Source: JABIBT01 sp964481835
Lineage (GTDB): Archaea > Nanobdellota > Nanobdellia > SCGC-AAA011-G17 > PNOQ01
Length of the DNA stretch: 15,835 nt
Assembly (NCBI GenBank): GCA_964481835.1
Contig: CAYZTT010000014.1
Span: 1 to 15,835, forward strand
Direction: 5' to 3'
The notes under the pieces were generated by a model. The model saw only the letters and a program-made list of their open reading frames with translations, was not told where the DNA came from and did no database searches. This document shows positions 1 through 7,806 of the stretch, piece after piece. The translations under genes were made by a program, and so were the position numbers. Within the stretch, counting starts at the first letter, position 1. Every line of letters starts with the position of its first letter.

Positions 1-29
1 ACTAAAATTACTTGCTTGTATTCACTCAT
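1..29 (-). CDS. pth2: Probable peptidyl-tRNA hydrolase Pth2, N-terminal fragment
   Basis: Only ten codons are inside the window; the gene runs off the left edge. It reads MSEYKQVILV on the minus strand. Its ATG (29-27) overlaps the TGA of the preceding small gene (28-26) as ATGA, which suggests translational coupling in one transcript. The residues YKQVILV match the first beta strand of archaeal Pth2, an enzyme that hydrolyses peptidyl-tRNA released from stalled ribosomes. Ten residues cannot prove a family, so the name is tentative. The overlap and the pairing with a possible ribosome-binding protein support it. Confidence 0.45.
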
Positions 30-337
30 TTTTTGCCTTCTGATTTAAATTTGTGTTTAACCTGGCTCTCAACCTTCCTTAACACTTTATGTAGTGCCTT
101 ATGCAGCTCCCAATCATCTCCTTTCACATTAATTAAACTCTCCGGGGTTTTTACCTTAGCGTGAAAAGAATATTTACATCTCTCTCCAGCCTTATCATGT
201 TTTTTAGCATGTATGCTCAACAATCCAGGGAGATCTCTCTTTATCTTCTCATAATACCGCATAGAAAACTCTTCTATTTCCATTTTCTCATCATCCTTAA
301 AGTCCCTTAGGCCCAAAATTTGTATATTCTCATCCAT
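26..337 (-). CDS. Small HPF/RaiA-like protein (103 aa)
   Basis: A 103-residue soluble, basic protein with no signal peptide or membrane segment. The predicted order of elements is beta (residues 4-12), alpha (15-38), three beta strands (about 39-75) and a long C-terminal helix (77-100) with the pattern HKALHKVLRKVESQV. This beta-alpha-beta-beta-beta-alpha layout, with an amphipathic last helix rich in Lys, resembles ribosome hibernation factors of the HPF/RaiA family. Sequence similarity is weak, so this is a fold-level guess. The ATG at 337 lies about 28 bp after an AATAAATAG element, consistent with a leaderless mRNA. The stop TGA overlaps the start of the probable pth2, so both may act on ribosomes or nascent chains. 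Otherwise it is a conserved-type hypothetical protein. Confidence 0.6.
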   Translation of the reverse strand: MDENIQILGLRDFKDDEKMEIEEFSMRYYEKIKRDLPGLLSIHAKKHDKAGERCKYSFHAKVKTPESLINVKGDDWELHKALHKVLRKVESQVKHKFKSEGKK

Positions 338-360
338 CTTAATATATTAAAGAATAAAAG

Positions 361-371
361 CTATTTATTTC
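361..371 (-). promoter_or_regulatory. TATA box of the HPF-like gene
   Basis: The minus strand reads GAAATAAATAG, a purine-rich BRE-like start followed by an AT-rich TATA element. Its centre is about 28 bp before the ATG at 337, so transcription would start at or near the start codon. It overlaps the last codons of the neighbouring secreted-protein gene. Confidence 0.45.
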
Positions 372-2611
372 TTTCTCTTTTTATCAAAGAAATAGAACCC
401 TGCCAACAAAAGGGCCACAATAACAATTGATAAACTGCTCATAAATGGAACATTCTCACTAGCTAAAAAGCACTCTTGGAATTCTTCATATGTTGCTCCC
501 CCAGGAGATAAATAAATGACCTGCATCTCTCCAACCCCATCAGAACAGTCATTCGGACTTGATGCTGGACAAGCACAATCTCCAAAAATAGTTTGAGCTA
601 CATCTGAGCTTCCAGGAGGTGTGCCTGGCCCTCCAATATTAAAACATGATTGACAATCGCTCTCACATCTAAAAGCACCACTACAAGTTCCAGTTTCGCT
701 TCCAGGAGGATCGCAAACTTCATCATAACCATCACTACCATCATTGTCTATACTGCCATCGCCACACTCGTCATCACACGTAGAAGAACAACCGTCTCCA
801 TCCCGAGGAGTACATGTTCCTCCCGCACCTGCACAATCAGCATCACTCTCACAATAAGTTGAATCATCCCCTGTACAAAGTCCTCCATCATCACAATCTT
901 CTGTCCCTTCAGGAACTCCATTTCCACATGTGGATGGTCCTACAGAAGCACAAGTACAATCATTCATACAAATATCTCCTCCACTACATCCATCTCCCAA
1001 TACTAGAATATTATCGACAACTATAGATGAGATATAAGCATCCACTCCATTCCAAGTATAAGTCTCGGTTGTTCTAGGGGCATATAGGGCATCACAATCT
1101 TCTACACCATCTCGAACAAAATTTCCGCATCCTGCAGCATCAGTCACGCCAGCAGCAACACAATAATCGCCTGCCATATCCATATTGTCTCCAGGGACAT
1201 TATCCACAACATTTCTTAGAATATCATCATCAAATTCATCACAACATAAGGCTCCACCAATATCTGTGACTATTGACTCTCCCCCATCATCTCCACAAGC
1301 TTCAATCTCAAAATTAGAGCGATCATCTGGATAATGCCAAACTGTCCCATCCATTTCCCATCCATTGAATATCTTTACATACAAATCCACATCATTAACA
1401 TATTCCCCATAGGTTCCAATACTTGCTCCTTCAGCCCATACAACATCATCTGTCATATCCAAGGGTAAGCAATCAGAATAGAATTGAGTAACATAGTTCT
1501 CGCCATCATCTAAATCCCTAGTTCCGCTTCCTGCACGACAAGAAGTTCCTTGGCAATACCCCCCTCCTTCTCCGCCATCACAAATATTATTTCCTGTTGC
1601 GCCCGGATCTCCACAAACTTCATTACATTCCGGCGCCCCTGGTGGAAAGGTAGCTAAACAATCTTCAGTAGCCATTGTAGAACCATAGCCTCCTACAGTG
1701 CCCCCCATAGAAGATCCAAGGTTCTCTCCCCTTAAATCAAAGGGCTGTGATGCTGCGCCATCGCAAGACCTTGTATACGCAGTAGTAGCATCTGAGCAAC
1801 CAGCAGCATCTTGTGTTATACTCGGACAATTGCTCTTATCCCATCCACTAACTATGTCTCCATCGCTCCCGGCCCCATAATCGCAAGATCTTCCAAGAGT
1901 AAGGTCTCCCCCATACGGGCCAGCACAATATTCTAAACAAAATCCGCCTTCCCATTGCCAACTACTCTCCATATCTTCTAAAGCAGGTATTTGAGATGCA
2001 CCCCATTCTGCAGGGCCATATACTTTCTTAGCATCAATTGCATCATAGTCATTGGCACAATGTTGGTAAGGATGCGTCTCCGAGAGACCTTTTATTTGGG
2101 CATAAGGTGGGAACGCTGGATGCCCATTGCTACTATCCTGGCAAAAACTTCTCTTAACAATATAACTTCCAGCCACAAAATTACAAGAGCTATCTGGTAT
2201 CCAAGAAGGATCATAGCAAACAGATTCCGAATATGAATATGAAGTAGGACTAGTTACATCTCCCCCAGTGTAAGTAACATAGGGGTCTGCTTGAAAAAAT
2301 CTATTTATACACTCTCCTGGGCCTCCACCTGGACCTGGATCAACCCAATCACAAAGATGCAATACATCTCCTGTACCGTCTGCCTGTCCGGATTGACCTC
2401 CACGATCCTCTCTAAAACAATTCGCCCTATGGGGAAGATCTTCATTTTCGCAAGTAAGCTGACTCAAACCGCCACATAATATATTACAATCGGGGTAACT
2501 AACTGGGTTCCCAAATCCTGCACCCATATATCCATCACAAGGCGCGGCTGCAAGTGAATTAAAACTACTCAATATAAAACTAAAAACCAATACTAATATC
2601 AACCTCTTCAT
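365..2611 (-). CDS. Secreted Cys-rich protein with DUF4215-like repeats and C-terminal membrane anchor
   Basis: A 748-residue exported protein, very rich in Cys, Gly and Asp. It begins with a signal peptide (MKRLILVL..., hydrophobic to about residue 20, cleavage plausible near SLAAA). The C-terminal half has three units of the CGNG..E..EDCD...GDGCS..C type: about residues 495-554, 562-612 and 616-635. These resemble DUF4215/Myxococcus Cys-rich repeats, which occur in cell-surface proteins. The chain ends with a hydrophobic segment (about 725-742) and FFDKKRKK, a stop-transfer anchor that leaves the bulk outside the cell. The reading frame extends upstream to a TTG at 2617, but the TATA box is 27 bp before the ATG at 2611, so that ATG is preferred. 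The function is unknown; an adhesin or envelope protein stabilised by disulphides is likely. Confidence 0.8.
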   Translation of the reverse strand: MKRLILVLVFSFILSSFNSLAAAPCDGYMGAGFGNPVSYPDCNILCGGLSQLTCENEDLPHRANCFREDRGGQSGQADGTGDVLHLCDWVDPGPGGGPGECINRFFQADPYVTYTGGDVTSPTSYSYSESVCYDPSWIPDSSCNFVAGSYIVKRSFCQDSSNGHPAFPPYAQIKGLSETHPYQHCANDYDAIDAKKVYGPAEWGASQIPALEDMESSWQWEGGFCLEYCAGPYGGDLTLGRSCDYGAGSDGDIVSGWDKSNCPSITQDAAGCSDATTAYTRSCDGAASQPFDLRGENLGSSMGGTVGGYGSTMATEDCLATFPPGAPECNEVCGDPGATGNNICDGGEGGGYCQGTSCRAGSGTRDLDDGENYVTQFYSDCLPLDMTDDVVWAEGASIGTYGEYVNDVDLYVKIFNGWEMDGTVWHYPDDRSNFEIEACGDDGGESIVTDIGGALCCDEFDDDILRNVVDNVPGDNMDMAGDYCVAAGVTDAAGCGNFVRDGVEDCDALYAPRTTETYTWNGVDAYISSIVVDNILVLGDGCSGGDICMNDCTCASVGPSTCGNGVPEGTEDCDDGGLCTGDDSTYCESDADCAGAGGTCTPRDGDGCSSTCDDECGDGSIDNDGSDGYDEVCDPPGSETGTCSGAFRCESDCQSCFNIGGPGTPPGSSDVAQTIFGDCACPASSPNDCSDGVGEMQVIYLSPGGATYEEFQECFLASENVPFMSSLSIVIVALLLAGFYFFDKKRKK

Positions 2612-2633
2612 ATACAAAAATTAAGAAATATAC

Positions 2634-2642
2634 TATTTAAAA
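2634..2642 (-). promoter_or_regulatory. TATA box of the secreted Cys-rich protein gene
   Basis: TTTTAAATA on the minus strand, preceded by the purine-rich GAAAG, is centred 27 bp before the ATG at 2611. That spacing predicts a leaderless transcript and argues against the TTG at 2617. The box overlaps the 3' end of rlmE. Confidence 0.65.
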
Positions 2643-3182
2643 CTTTCTAATCCCAACAACATAAACTTCCTTACTTCTTTTCTTAGATGCCTCTGGTTTT
2701 AATATCTTTATAACCCTAAAACTATCTTTAACTTCCTCAATAAATCCACTAAACAGCTCACTATTGAAAATTTTACAAACAAAGTTTCCATTTTTATTCA
2801 AAACTTCTTTTGCAATCTCAAGGGCCCGCATACTTATCTCAAAACTTAATTCATTATCTACCTTCCTAACTCCAATAGTCTTAGGGGCCAAATCGCTTAT
2901 AACTACATCATATTTATCCAATTTCTCAAATAAATCTTCATCAAAAACATCTGCTTCAATAAAATTAACACCTTCAATCTTCACTTCTTTTAAATCGACC
3001 GCATCCACATCTGCCTTTAAATCCAAACAATACTGGCTCCAGCTTCCAGGCCACGCACCCAAATCCAAAACTTTATCTTCTTGTTTAATTAATTTAAATT
3101 TATTATTGATATTCTTAAGTTTAAATACACTTCTTGCCTTATATCCCTCGGCTTTGGCTTTGGCAGTAAACTTATCTCTCAT
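2637..3182 (-). CDS. rlmE: 23S rRNA 2'-O-methyltransferase RlmE (FtsJ/RrmJ family)
   Basis: A 181-residue Rossmann-fold methyltransferase. The family transfers a methyl group from S-adenosylmethionine to the 2'-OH of a uridine in the large-subunit rRNA A-loop. All four residues of the FtsJ K-D-K-E tetrad are visible: K21 (RSVFKL), D97 (SDLAP), K137 (FVCKIF) and E172 (SKEVYVV). The SAM-binding motif I is DLGAWPGSW (40-48). It is slightly shorter than E. coli RrmJ, as is usual for archaeal forms, which lack extra terminal domains. Its ATG overlaps the TGA of the upstream GTPase gene (ATGA at 3182-3179), so the two genes form a coupled operon. This fits a shared role in ribosome assembly or translation. 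Confidence 0.93.
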   Translation of the reverse strand: MRDKFTAKAKAEGYKARSVFKLKNINNKFKLIKQEDKVLDLGAWPGSWSQYCLDLKADVDAVDLKEVKIEGVNFIEADVFDEDLFEKLDKYDVVISDLAPKTIGVRKVDNELSFEISMRALEIAKEVLNKNGNFVCKIFNSELFSGFIEEVKDSFRVIKILKPEASKKRSKEVYVVGIRKF

Positions 3183-4030
3183 TTTGTATGTAACTCCACA
3201 ACATCTCCACTTTGCAAAGTATGCTTAAGCCCACATTTCATGCCCTCGTGTTTAGCAGATTTCCCCCAAATCCTTGCAAAGCTGAACTTTTTAATAAAAT
3301 CCTTATGGACCTCGGAAGCTAAATCCTTAACGCTAGATTTTTTCTTCAGCGCAATGGGAGGATAATCCTTTTTCTTTCCCGGGGTTTTAGTAAAAACATA
3401 AATTAAATCTAACGAGCTCCAAATCTTATTTTTTACATGGAACGGGTCCTCTTTCCGTTTAACCACAATTCTGTTTCCCTTTATGCCTGCCAACTCAAGC
3501 TCATGACCAATAAACTTTTCTTCCTTCTTATCTTCCGCCAAAATAACAATCAAATCTGCTCCCCTAATTATCCCTAAATGCATTGGGCCCTTCTCTTTCT
3601 CCATAAAATTCTCAACAATAGCAGGAATCTCAATAAGTTGAATCGGAACCTCATTAATCAACATTGTTCCAACTTCTGGAGCCTTAGTGCTAAATTCATA
3701 ATCTGCAACCAACGGGCTAGCATTCGTAATTTTACTCAATAGATAGGATTTTCCAGAATTGGTCCTTCCAATCAAAACAACTTGGGCAGACCCTTCCTTC
3801 TTGATACTAAAGCCTCCGCCCTTGCCTTTCCTCGCTAACTTCTCTTTTTCCAATAATGCCTTATATTTAGAAAGCCTCTGCTTTATTTCCCTCTCCAGAT
3901 TTTCAGTACCCTTATGCTTATTTAAAGAGGAAAGCATCTTTTGCAATCCTTTAATTTTATCTGGTAATCCCTCTGCTTGCAGATATTCTTTTTCTGCCCT
4001 CTGAAACTCCGGACTAACATTCGTTGGCAT
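3179..4030 (-). CDS. DRG/Obg-like GTPase with TGS domain, shortened and with degenerate G motifs
   Basis: About 283 residues from the ATG at 4030. An alternative ATG at 4054 would add MLSFFLLN, which is unlike DRG N-termini. Order: a charged helical region with an N-terminal coiled coil (about 15-75); G1/P-loop GRTNSGKS (88-95); a GTPase core; and a C-terminal TGS domain from IYVFTKTPGKKKDYPP through the very conserved FSFARIWGKSAKH to GDVVEL. DRG proteins bind ribosomes, and the TGS domain contacts RNA or the ribosome. Oddities: the G3 motif DLPG reads EIPA, and no NKxD (G4) is visible before the TGS domain. The protein is some 70-80 residues shorter than usual DRG proteins of about 365 residues. 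Guanine specificity and hydrolysis are therefore doubtful. It is coupled to rlmE by a 4-base overlap. Confidence 0.85.
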   Translation of the reverse strand: MPTNVSPEFQRAEKEYLQAEGLPDKIKGLQKMLSSLNKHKGTENLEREIKQRLSKYKALLEKEKLARKGKGGGFSIKKEGSAQVVLIGRTNSGKSYLLSKITNASPLVADYEFSTKAPEVGTMLINEVPIQLIEIPAIVENFMEKEKGPMHLGIIRGADLIVILAEDKKEEKFIGHELELAGIKGNRIVVKRKEDPFHVKNKIWSSLDLIYVFTKTPGKKKDYPPIALKKKSSVKDLASEVHKDFIKKFSFARIWGKSAKHEGMKCGLKHTLQSGDVVELHTK

Positions 4031-4073
4031 ATTTAAAAGAAAAAAAGATAGCATAAAAAACTTTCCATAACGC

Positions 4074-4081
4074 TTTTAAAT
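4074..4081. promoter_or_regulatory. TATA element between tRNA-Leu and the GTPase gene
   Basis: TTTTAAAT on the plus strand is centred 26-27 bp before the first base of the tRNA, the expected distance for an archaeal tRNA promoter. Read on the minus strand it is ATTTAAAA, lying 24 bp before the ATG at 4054 and 48 bp before the ATG at 4030. It could therefore also serve the divergent GTPase-rlmE operon. Confidence 0.6.
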
Positions 4082-4103
4082 CAAAATTATCCCCTAAAAT
4101 TAA

Positions 4104-4187
4104 GCAGGTGTGCCGGAGCGGTCAAACGGGGAGGACTCAAAATCCTTCGGCTTAGTGCCTACGCAGGTTCGAACCCTGTCACCTGCA
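4104..4187 (+). tRNA. tRNA-Leu (anticodon CAA)
   Basis: An 84-nt class II tRNA. The acceptor stem GCAGGTG pairs with CACCTGC, and the discriminator base is A. The D arm is CCG...CGG with GGTC in the loop. The anticodon loop CTCAAAA is 7 nt, with CAA at positions 34-36 (reads UUG), and there is no intron. A long variable arm (GGC...GCC) and a T arm GCAGG-TTCGAAC-CCTGT follow. A long variable arm with anticodon CAA and discriminator A specifies leucine. The 3' CCA is not encoded (CTA follows), so it must be added by tRNA nucleotidyltransferase. The last base directly abuts the stop codon of the convergent MscS gene. Confidence 0.95.
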
Positions 4188-5219
4188 CTATTTTTTCAAA
4201 TGCACATCCATCTGGGGAAACGGAATCCCAATCCCTGCTTTATTCAACGCCTTATAGATTTTAGTGTTTGCCTCATCCTTAGAACTAAACCTATCTCCGA
4301 AATCATCAACATAGAAATAGGCTTTAAACAATAAAGCAGAATCCCCCATTTCTCTAAAACTGACATCCGGGGTAGGGTCATCAACAAAATTCTTAAGGGA
4401 TCTAATTTCTTTCATTACTATCTCCTTCACTTTATCTACATCGCTCCCATATTCAACTCCAAAAGGAATTACAACCCTTGATTTAGGTTCTGGTAAAGCA
4501 ACATTCTGAATAACACTCTCCGCCAATTTTGTATTTGGGACTATAAAATACTCATTATCAAAAGAAACGATCTTAGTACTCCTCAACCCAACCTTAACCA
4601 CTTTTCCTTTAGTCTCATTATCCAAATAAATTAAATCTCCAACCCCGACACTCTTATCCATAACAACACTGGCCCCAGAAAAAATATTAGCCAACACCGG
4701 TTGCAAAGCCAAAGCAACAGCCAAACCAGCAACACCCAAGGCCCCTAACAAGGGCAAGATCTCAACTCCCCAAATATTTAGAATATATAAAACCGCAACG
4801 ATAAACAAAGATATTTTTAAAACACTATGCACCAAAACAGCAATACTATCATCCAGTTTGCTCTTCGTCTTAGCAGTGACCCTTTTCAAAGCTCTGATAA
4901 CCCCCAAATCAACTAAAACATAAGCTAAATATCCAATAAAAATAACAATAAGAGAGTAGATCAGATTGGATAACACCCCGCTAATATTTTCAGCTAAAGC
5001 TAGTCTACCCAAGGTAAGCCTCAGGGTAACCAACAACAAAATATAAGTTATCGGCTTAGAAGATTTCTTCATAATCAAATCATCCACATCCGATTTGGTT
5101 TTAATAGTGACTTTCAGCAAAATCTTCTCCAGAACAAAAAAAGCTATTCGTAATCCTAAGAAAACTACAAAAAAATACAAAAAAGCACTAAAATAAGGAT
5201 TTCCCATGTCAAAAACCAT
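4188..5219 (-). CDS. MscS-family mechanosensitive ion channel
   Basis: A 343-residue membrane protein of the small-conductance mechanosensitive channel family, which opens under membrane tension to release solutes after osmotic downshock. Hydrophobic helices lie at about residues 9-31, 55-72, 81-109 and 127-151. The pore helix with the Gly/Ala-rich pattern GALGVAGLAVALALQPVLAN (about 158-178) follows. Next come the beta domain (VGVGDLIYLDN...GKVVKVGLRST) and the alpha/beta cytoplasmic domain ending in PFPQMDVHLKK. The family signature is strong and the length is typical of archaeal MscS-like proteins with extra N-terminal helices. The ATG at 5219 is 27 bp from a TATA box shared with divergent trmI. 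A second ATG at 5207 is possible but less well placed. The dacZ gene (c-di-AMP) in the same window may also concern osmotic balance, but no link is shown. Confidence 0.93.
   Translation of the reverse strand: MVFDMGNPYFSAFLYFFVVFLGLRIAFFVLEKILLKVTIKTKSDVDDLIMKKSSKPITYILLLVTLRLTLGRLALAENISGVLSNLIYSLIVIFIGYLAYVLVDLGVIRALKRVTAKTKSKLDDSIAVLVHSVLKISLFIVAVLYILNIWGVEILPLLGALGVAGLAVALALQPVLANIFSGASVVMDKSVGVGDLIYLDNETKGKVVKVGLRSTKIVSFDNEYFIVPNTKLAESVIQNVALPEPKSRVVIPFGVEYGSDVDKVKEIVMKEIRSLKNFVDDPTPDVSFREMGDSALLFKAYFYVDDFGDRFSSKDEANTKIYKALNKAGIGIPFPQMDVHLKK
4191..4196 (+). terminator. T-run after tRNA-Leu
   Basis: Six T residues begin three bases after the tRNA 3' end. Oligo-T tracts are the usual intrinsic termination signal for archaeal tRNA genes. 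The tract lies within the last codons of the convergent channel gene. Confidence 0.45.
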
Positions 5220-5242
5220 CAGAAACTAATAAATAAGAAAGG

Positions 5243-5250
5243 TTTTAAAA
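5243..5250. promoter_or_regulatory. Palindromic TATA box shared by the divergent MscS and trmI genes
   Basis: The perfect palindrome TTTTAAAA has its centre at 5246.5. The minus-strand ATG (5219) is 27.5 bp away and the plus-strand ATG (5273) is 26.5 bp away. Both distances fit leaderless transcripts. Purine-rich BRE-like sequences flank it on both sides (AAGAAAGG on the plus strand, GGGGAAAATC on the minus strand). No other TATA box is visible in the 53-bp gap. Confidence 0.7.
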
Positions 5251-5272
5251 GATTTTCCCCAATCCATAAAAT

Positions 5273-5986
5273 ATGAAATTCAAAAGAATCCTACAAAGAA
5301 ATGAAAAACAGTATTATTGGGTAGAGGGAGATTTCCACTCCAATCAAGGTATACTTAAAGAGGAAGATATAAAATCAAAATCTCGATTAGAATCCAGTTC
5401 AGGAAAAGAGTTCTCTGCATACGATGCAAAGTTCATTGATAATCTCAAAAAAATAAAACGTGGCCCCCAAATAATGTCTTTCAAAGATATAGGTCGAATA
5501 ATAATAGAAACAGGAATAAATAAAAATTCAACAGTTTTAGATTGTGGAACCGGTTCTGGAATGCTAACTGCATCGCTAGCCAACATAGTAAAGAAAGTAA
5601 TAACATATGAGAAAAGAGAAGGATTCTTAAAAATAGCAAAAAAGAATTTTGAAAATTTAGGATTAAAAAATATTACAATAAAAAATAAAGATATATACGA
5701 AGGAATTGACGAAAAAAATCTAGATTTAATAACCTTAGATTTAGAAAAACCAGATTTAGTTTTAAAACATGCAGAAACGTCTCTGGTTTCTGGAGGTTTT
5801 CTCGTAGTTTATGTTCCAACAATCCCCCAGATACAAAACGTTTTAAAAAATATAACTGAAAATCTCCAAGTTACAAAATTCACTGAAATATTAGAACGAG
5901 ATTGGAAATTTGAAAGGGGAATAGTAAGGCCAGAAAATCAAATGTTGGGGCACACTGGCTTTTTATTATTCCTTAGGAAAGTTTAG
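5273..5986 (+). CDS. trmI: tRNA (adenine-N1)-methyltransferase TrmI
   Basis: A 237-residue class I methyltransferase of the TrmI/Gcd14 family, which makes m1A in the T-loop region (A58, and A57 in archaea) of tRNA using SAM. Visible parts are: an N-terminal beta domain (1-60); the family pattern RGPQIMSFKDIG (63-74); SAM motif I VLDCGTGSG (88-96); the acidic motif II TYEKR (111-115); motif IV LDLEKP (155-160), with D156 as the likely catalytic Asp; and the C-terminal signature RPENQMLGHTGFLLF (219-233). The length agrees with archaeal TrmI (about 240-255). The first ATG is 26-27 bp after the shared TATA box, so it is probably leaderless. Confidence 0.93.
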   Translation: MKFKRILQRNEKQYYWVEGDFHSNQGILKEEDIKSKSRLESSSGKEFSAYDAKFIDNLKKIKRGPQIMSFKDIGRIIIETGINKNSTVLDCGTGSGMLTASLANIVKKVITYEKREGFLKIAKKNFENLGLKNITIKNKDIYEGIDEKNLDLITLDLEKPDLVLKHAETSLVSGGFLVVYVPTIPQIQNVLKNITENLQVTKFTEILERDWKFERGIVRPENQMLGHTGFLLFLRKV

Positions 5987-5990
5987 TAAC

Positions 5991-5999
5991 ATATATAAA
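5991..5999 (+). promoter_or_regulatory. TATA box of the PIN-ATPase-KH gene
   Basis: ATATATAAA is centred about 26 bp before the ATG at 6022, directly after the trmI stop codon. It predicts a separate, leaderless transcript for the downstream gene. Confidence 0.6.
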
Positions 6000-6021
6000 T
6001 CTAATATGAGGACAATTAACT

Positions 6022-7806
6022 ATGAAAACATATGTACCAGACACTTCTGCAATCATAGAGGGCGTCATTTCTGAATTAATAGAAAAAAGTGAAATCTCCG
6101 GAGCGATAATTATCGCCAATGCAGTAGTTTCAGAATTAGAGGCACAAGCAAACAGGAGAAAAGAAATTGGATTCTTAGGATTAGATGAATTAAAAAAACT
6201 CCAAGGATTTAAAAAAGAAGGGAGAATAGAACTAAGATTTGTAGGCCCAAGGCCAACCCCAGACCAGATCAAATATGCAAAATCCGGAGAGATAGATGCC
6301 ATGATAAGGCAGATAGCCTATGAAGAATCTTCTACCCTAATAACTGCAGACATAGTCCAGGCAGAATCTGCAAGAGTATATGGGTTAGAAGTGAAATTCA
6401 TAGAACAAGTTCCTCTAAAAGAAAAACTAAGTATAGAGAAATATTTTGACAAAACCACAATGTCAGTTCACTTAAAAGAAGATACAACCCCCTTAGCAAA
6501 AAGGGGTGCCCCAGGAAACTGGCAACTTGTAAAAACAGGAAAAAAATTATATTACAAAGAAATAAACAAAATTGCAAAAGAAATTGTAGAAAAAGCAAGG
6601 ATGGACCCAAAATCCTTTGTAGAAATATCCAGATCAGGATCAACAGTAATTCAATACAAAAACTATAGAATTGTAATCGTAAGAAAACCAATTTCAGATG
6701 GCTTAGAAATAACTGCAATAAGGCCAATCAAGAAATTAAATTTAGATGATTATCAAATTCAAGAAGAACTTTTAGAAAGAATAAAAACTCAGGCAAGAGG
6801 AGTTTTACTTGCAGGAGAAACGGGTTCAGGGAAATCTACACTAGCACAAGCAATAGCAGAATATTACGCAAACAATTCAAAAATAACAAAAACGGTAGAA
6901 TCTCCAAGGGATTTGCAATTAGACCAAAAGATAACACAATATTCAAAAAACTTCTCAACTTCAGAAGAAATTCACGATATATTATTTCTTTCGAGACCAG
7001 ACAACTTAATATTTGACGAGATAAGAGATACTCCCGATTTCAAATTATTTATCGACCTAAGACTTGCTGGCTCAGAATGCCTGGGCGTAATCCACTCTGC
7101 TTCGGCAATTGATGCAGTACAAAGATTCATTGGAAGAATAGATACAGGTTTAATCCCCTCAGTAATTGATACCATAATCTTCATGGAAGCCGGGAAGATA
7201 CATACAATTTTAACTCTAAAAATGTCCGTCAAAGTACCTTCAGGAATGACTGAAGCAGATCTAGCAAGACCAGTAATAGAAATATTTGATTTCATCGAAA
7301 ATTCACCAGCTTACGAAATATATTCCTACGGAGAAGAAACTGTAGTAATCCCAGTTGAAAATAAAAAATCTCCTTCCCAAAAATTAGCAGAAAAACAACT
7401 ACTAAAAGAGATAAGGCAATATTCCAAAGATGCAGACGTAGAATTAATTTCCAACAATAGGGCAAACATATTTGTTCCAGAAAAAGATATCGCTCAAATA
7501 ATCGGAACAAAAGGAAAAAGAATTGAAAATATAGAAAATAATATTGGAATAAAGATAACGGTTAAGCCAAAACTAAAAAAACAAGATTCATTAGAGTATA
7601 ATGTTGCAGAAACAGCAAAGTACATAATATTTAGATTCCCAAAAAATATAACAAAACAATCTATAGAATTCACACTCGATGGACAGTTCCTATTCTCTGC
7701 AATAACCTCAAACAAATCAAAGATACAAATTCACAAGAAATCCCAACTTGGAAAAAGTCTAGCAGAAGCTTTAGATAATAACAGAAATATAGAAGCCAAA
7801 TTCTAA
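6022..7806 (+). CDS. PIN domain - PilT-type ATPase - KH domain protein (COG1855 type)
   Basis: A 594-residue cytoplasmic three-domain protein typical of archaea. The N-terminal PIN domain (about 1-140) carries the acidic residues of a Mg-dependent RNase fold: D7 (VPDTSAI), E38/E40 (SELEAQ), GEIDAM and TADIV. A secretion-type (PilT/VirB11-like) ATPase follows: Walker A GETGSGKST (265-273), Walker B IFDE (D332, E333) and the His-box HSAS (H358). A KH RNA-binding domain has IIGTKG (493-498). The remaining 90 or so residues are Lys-rich. The domain order suggests an ATP-driven RNA-processing or RNA-remodelling factor; the exact substrate is unknown for this family as far as I know. The stop codon overlaps that of the convergent RHS gene by three bases (7804-7805 region). 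Confidence 0.92.
   Translation: MKTYVPDTSAIIEGVISELIEKSEISGAIIIANAVVSELEAQANRRKEIGFLGLDELKKLQGFKKEGRIELRFVGPRPTPDQIKYAKSGEIDAMIRQIAYEESSTLITADIVQAESARVYGLEVKFIEQVPLKEKLSIEKYFDKTTMSVHLKEDTTPLAKRGAPGNWQLVKTGKKLYYKEINKIAKEIVEKARMDPKSFVEISRSGSTVIQYKNYRIVIVRKPISDGLEITAIRPIKKLNLDDYQIQEELLERIKTQARGVLLAGETGSGKSTLAQAIAEYYANNSKITKTVESPRDLQLDQKITQYSKNFSTSEEIHDILFLSRPDNLIFDEIRDTPDFKLFIDLRLAGSECLGVIHSASAIDAVQRFIGRIDTGLIPSVIDTIIFMEAGKIHTILTLKMSVKVPSGMTEADLARPVIEIFDFIENSPAYEIYSYGEETVVIPVENKKSPSQKLAEKQLLKEIRQYSKDADVELISNNRANIFVPEKDIAQIIGTKGKRIENIENNIGIKITVKPKLKKQDSLEYNVAETAKYIIFRFPKNITKQSIEFTLDGQFLFSAITSNKSKIQIHKKSQLGKSLAEALDNNRNIEAKF

Noticed and set aside
650..2479. Several plus-strand ORFs of 60-81 codons within the Cys-rich secreted protein gene
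   Set aside because: They are low-complexity shadows of the minus-strand gene, without promoters or recognisable domains.
4104..4187. Intron in the tRNA-Leu or tRNA-linked integration site
   Set aside because: The anticodon loop is a normal 7 nt, and no repeat of the tRNA 3' end is seen elsewhere in the window.
7292..7715. Minus-strand ORFs within the PIN-ATPase-KH gene
   Set aside because: They lie inside a gene with unmistakable domains and have odd hydrophobic compositions typical of antisense frames.
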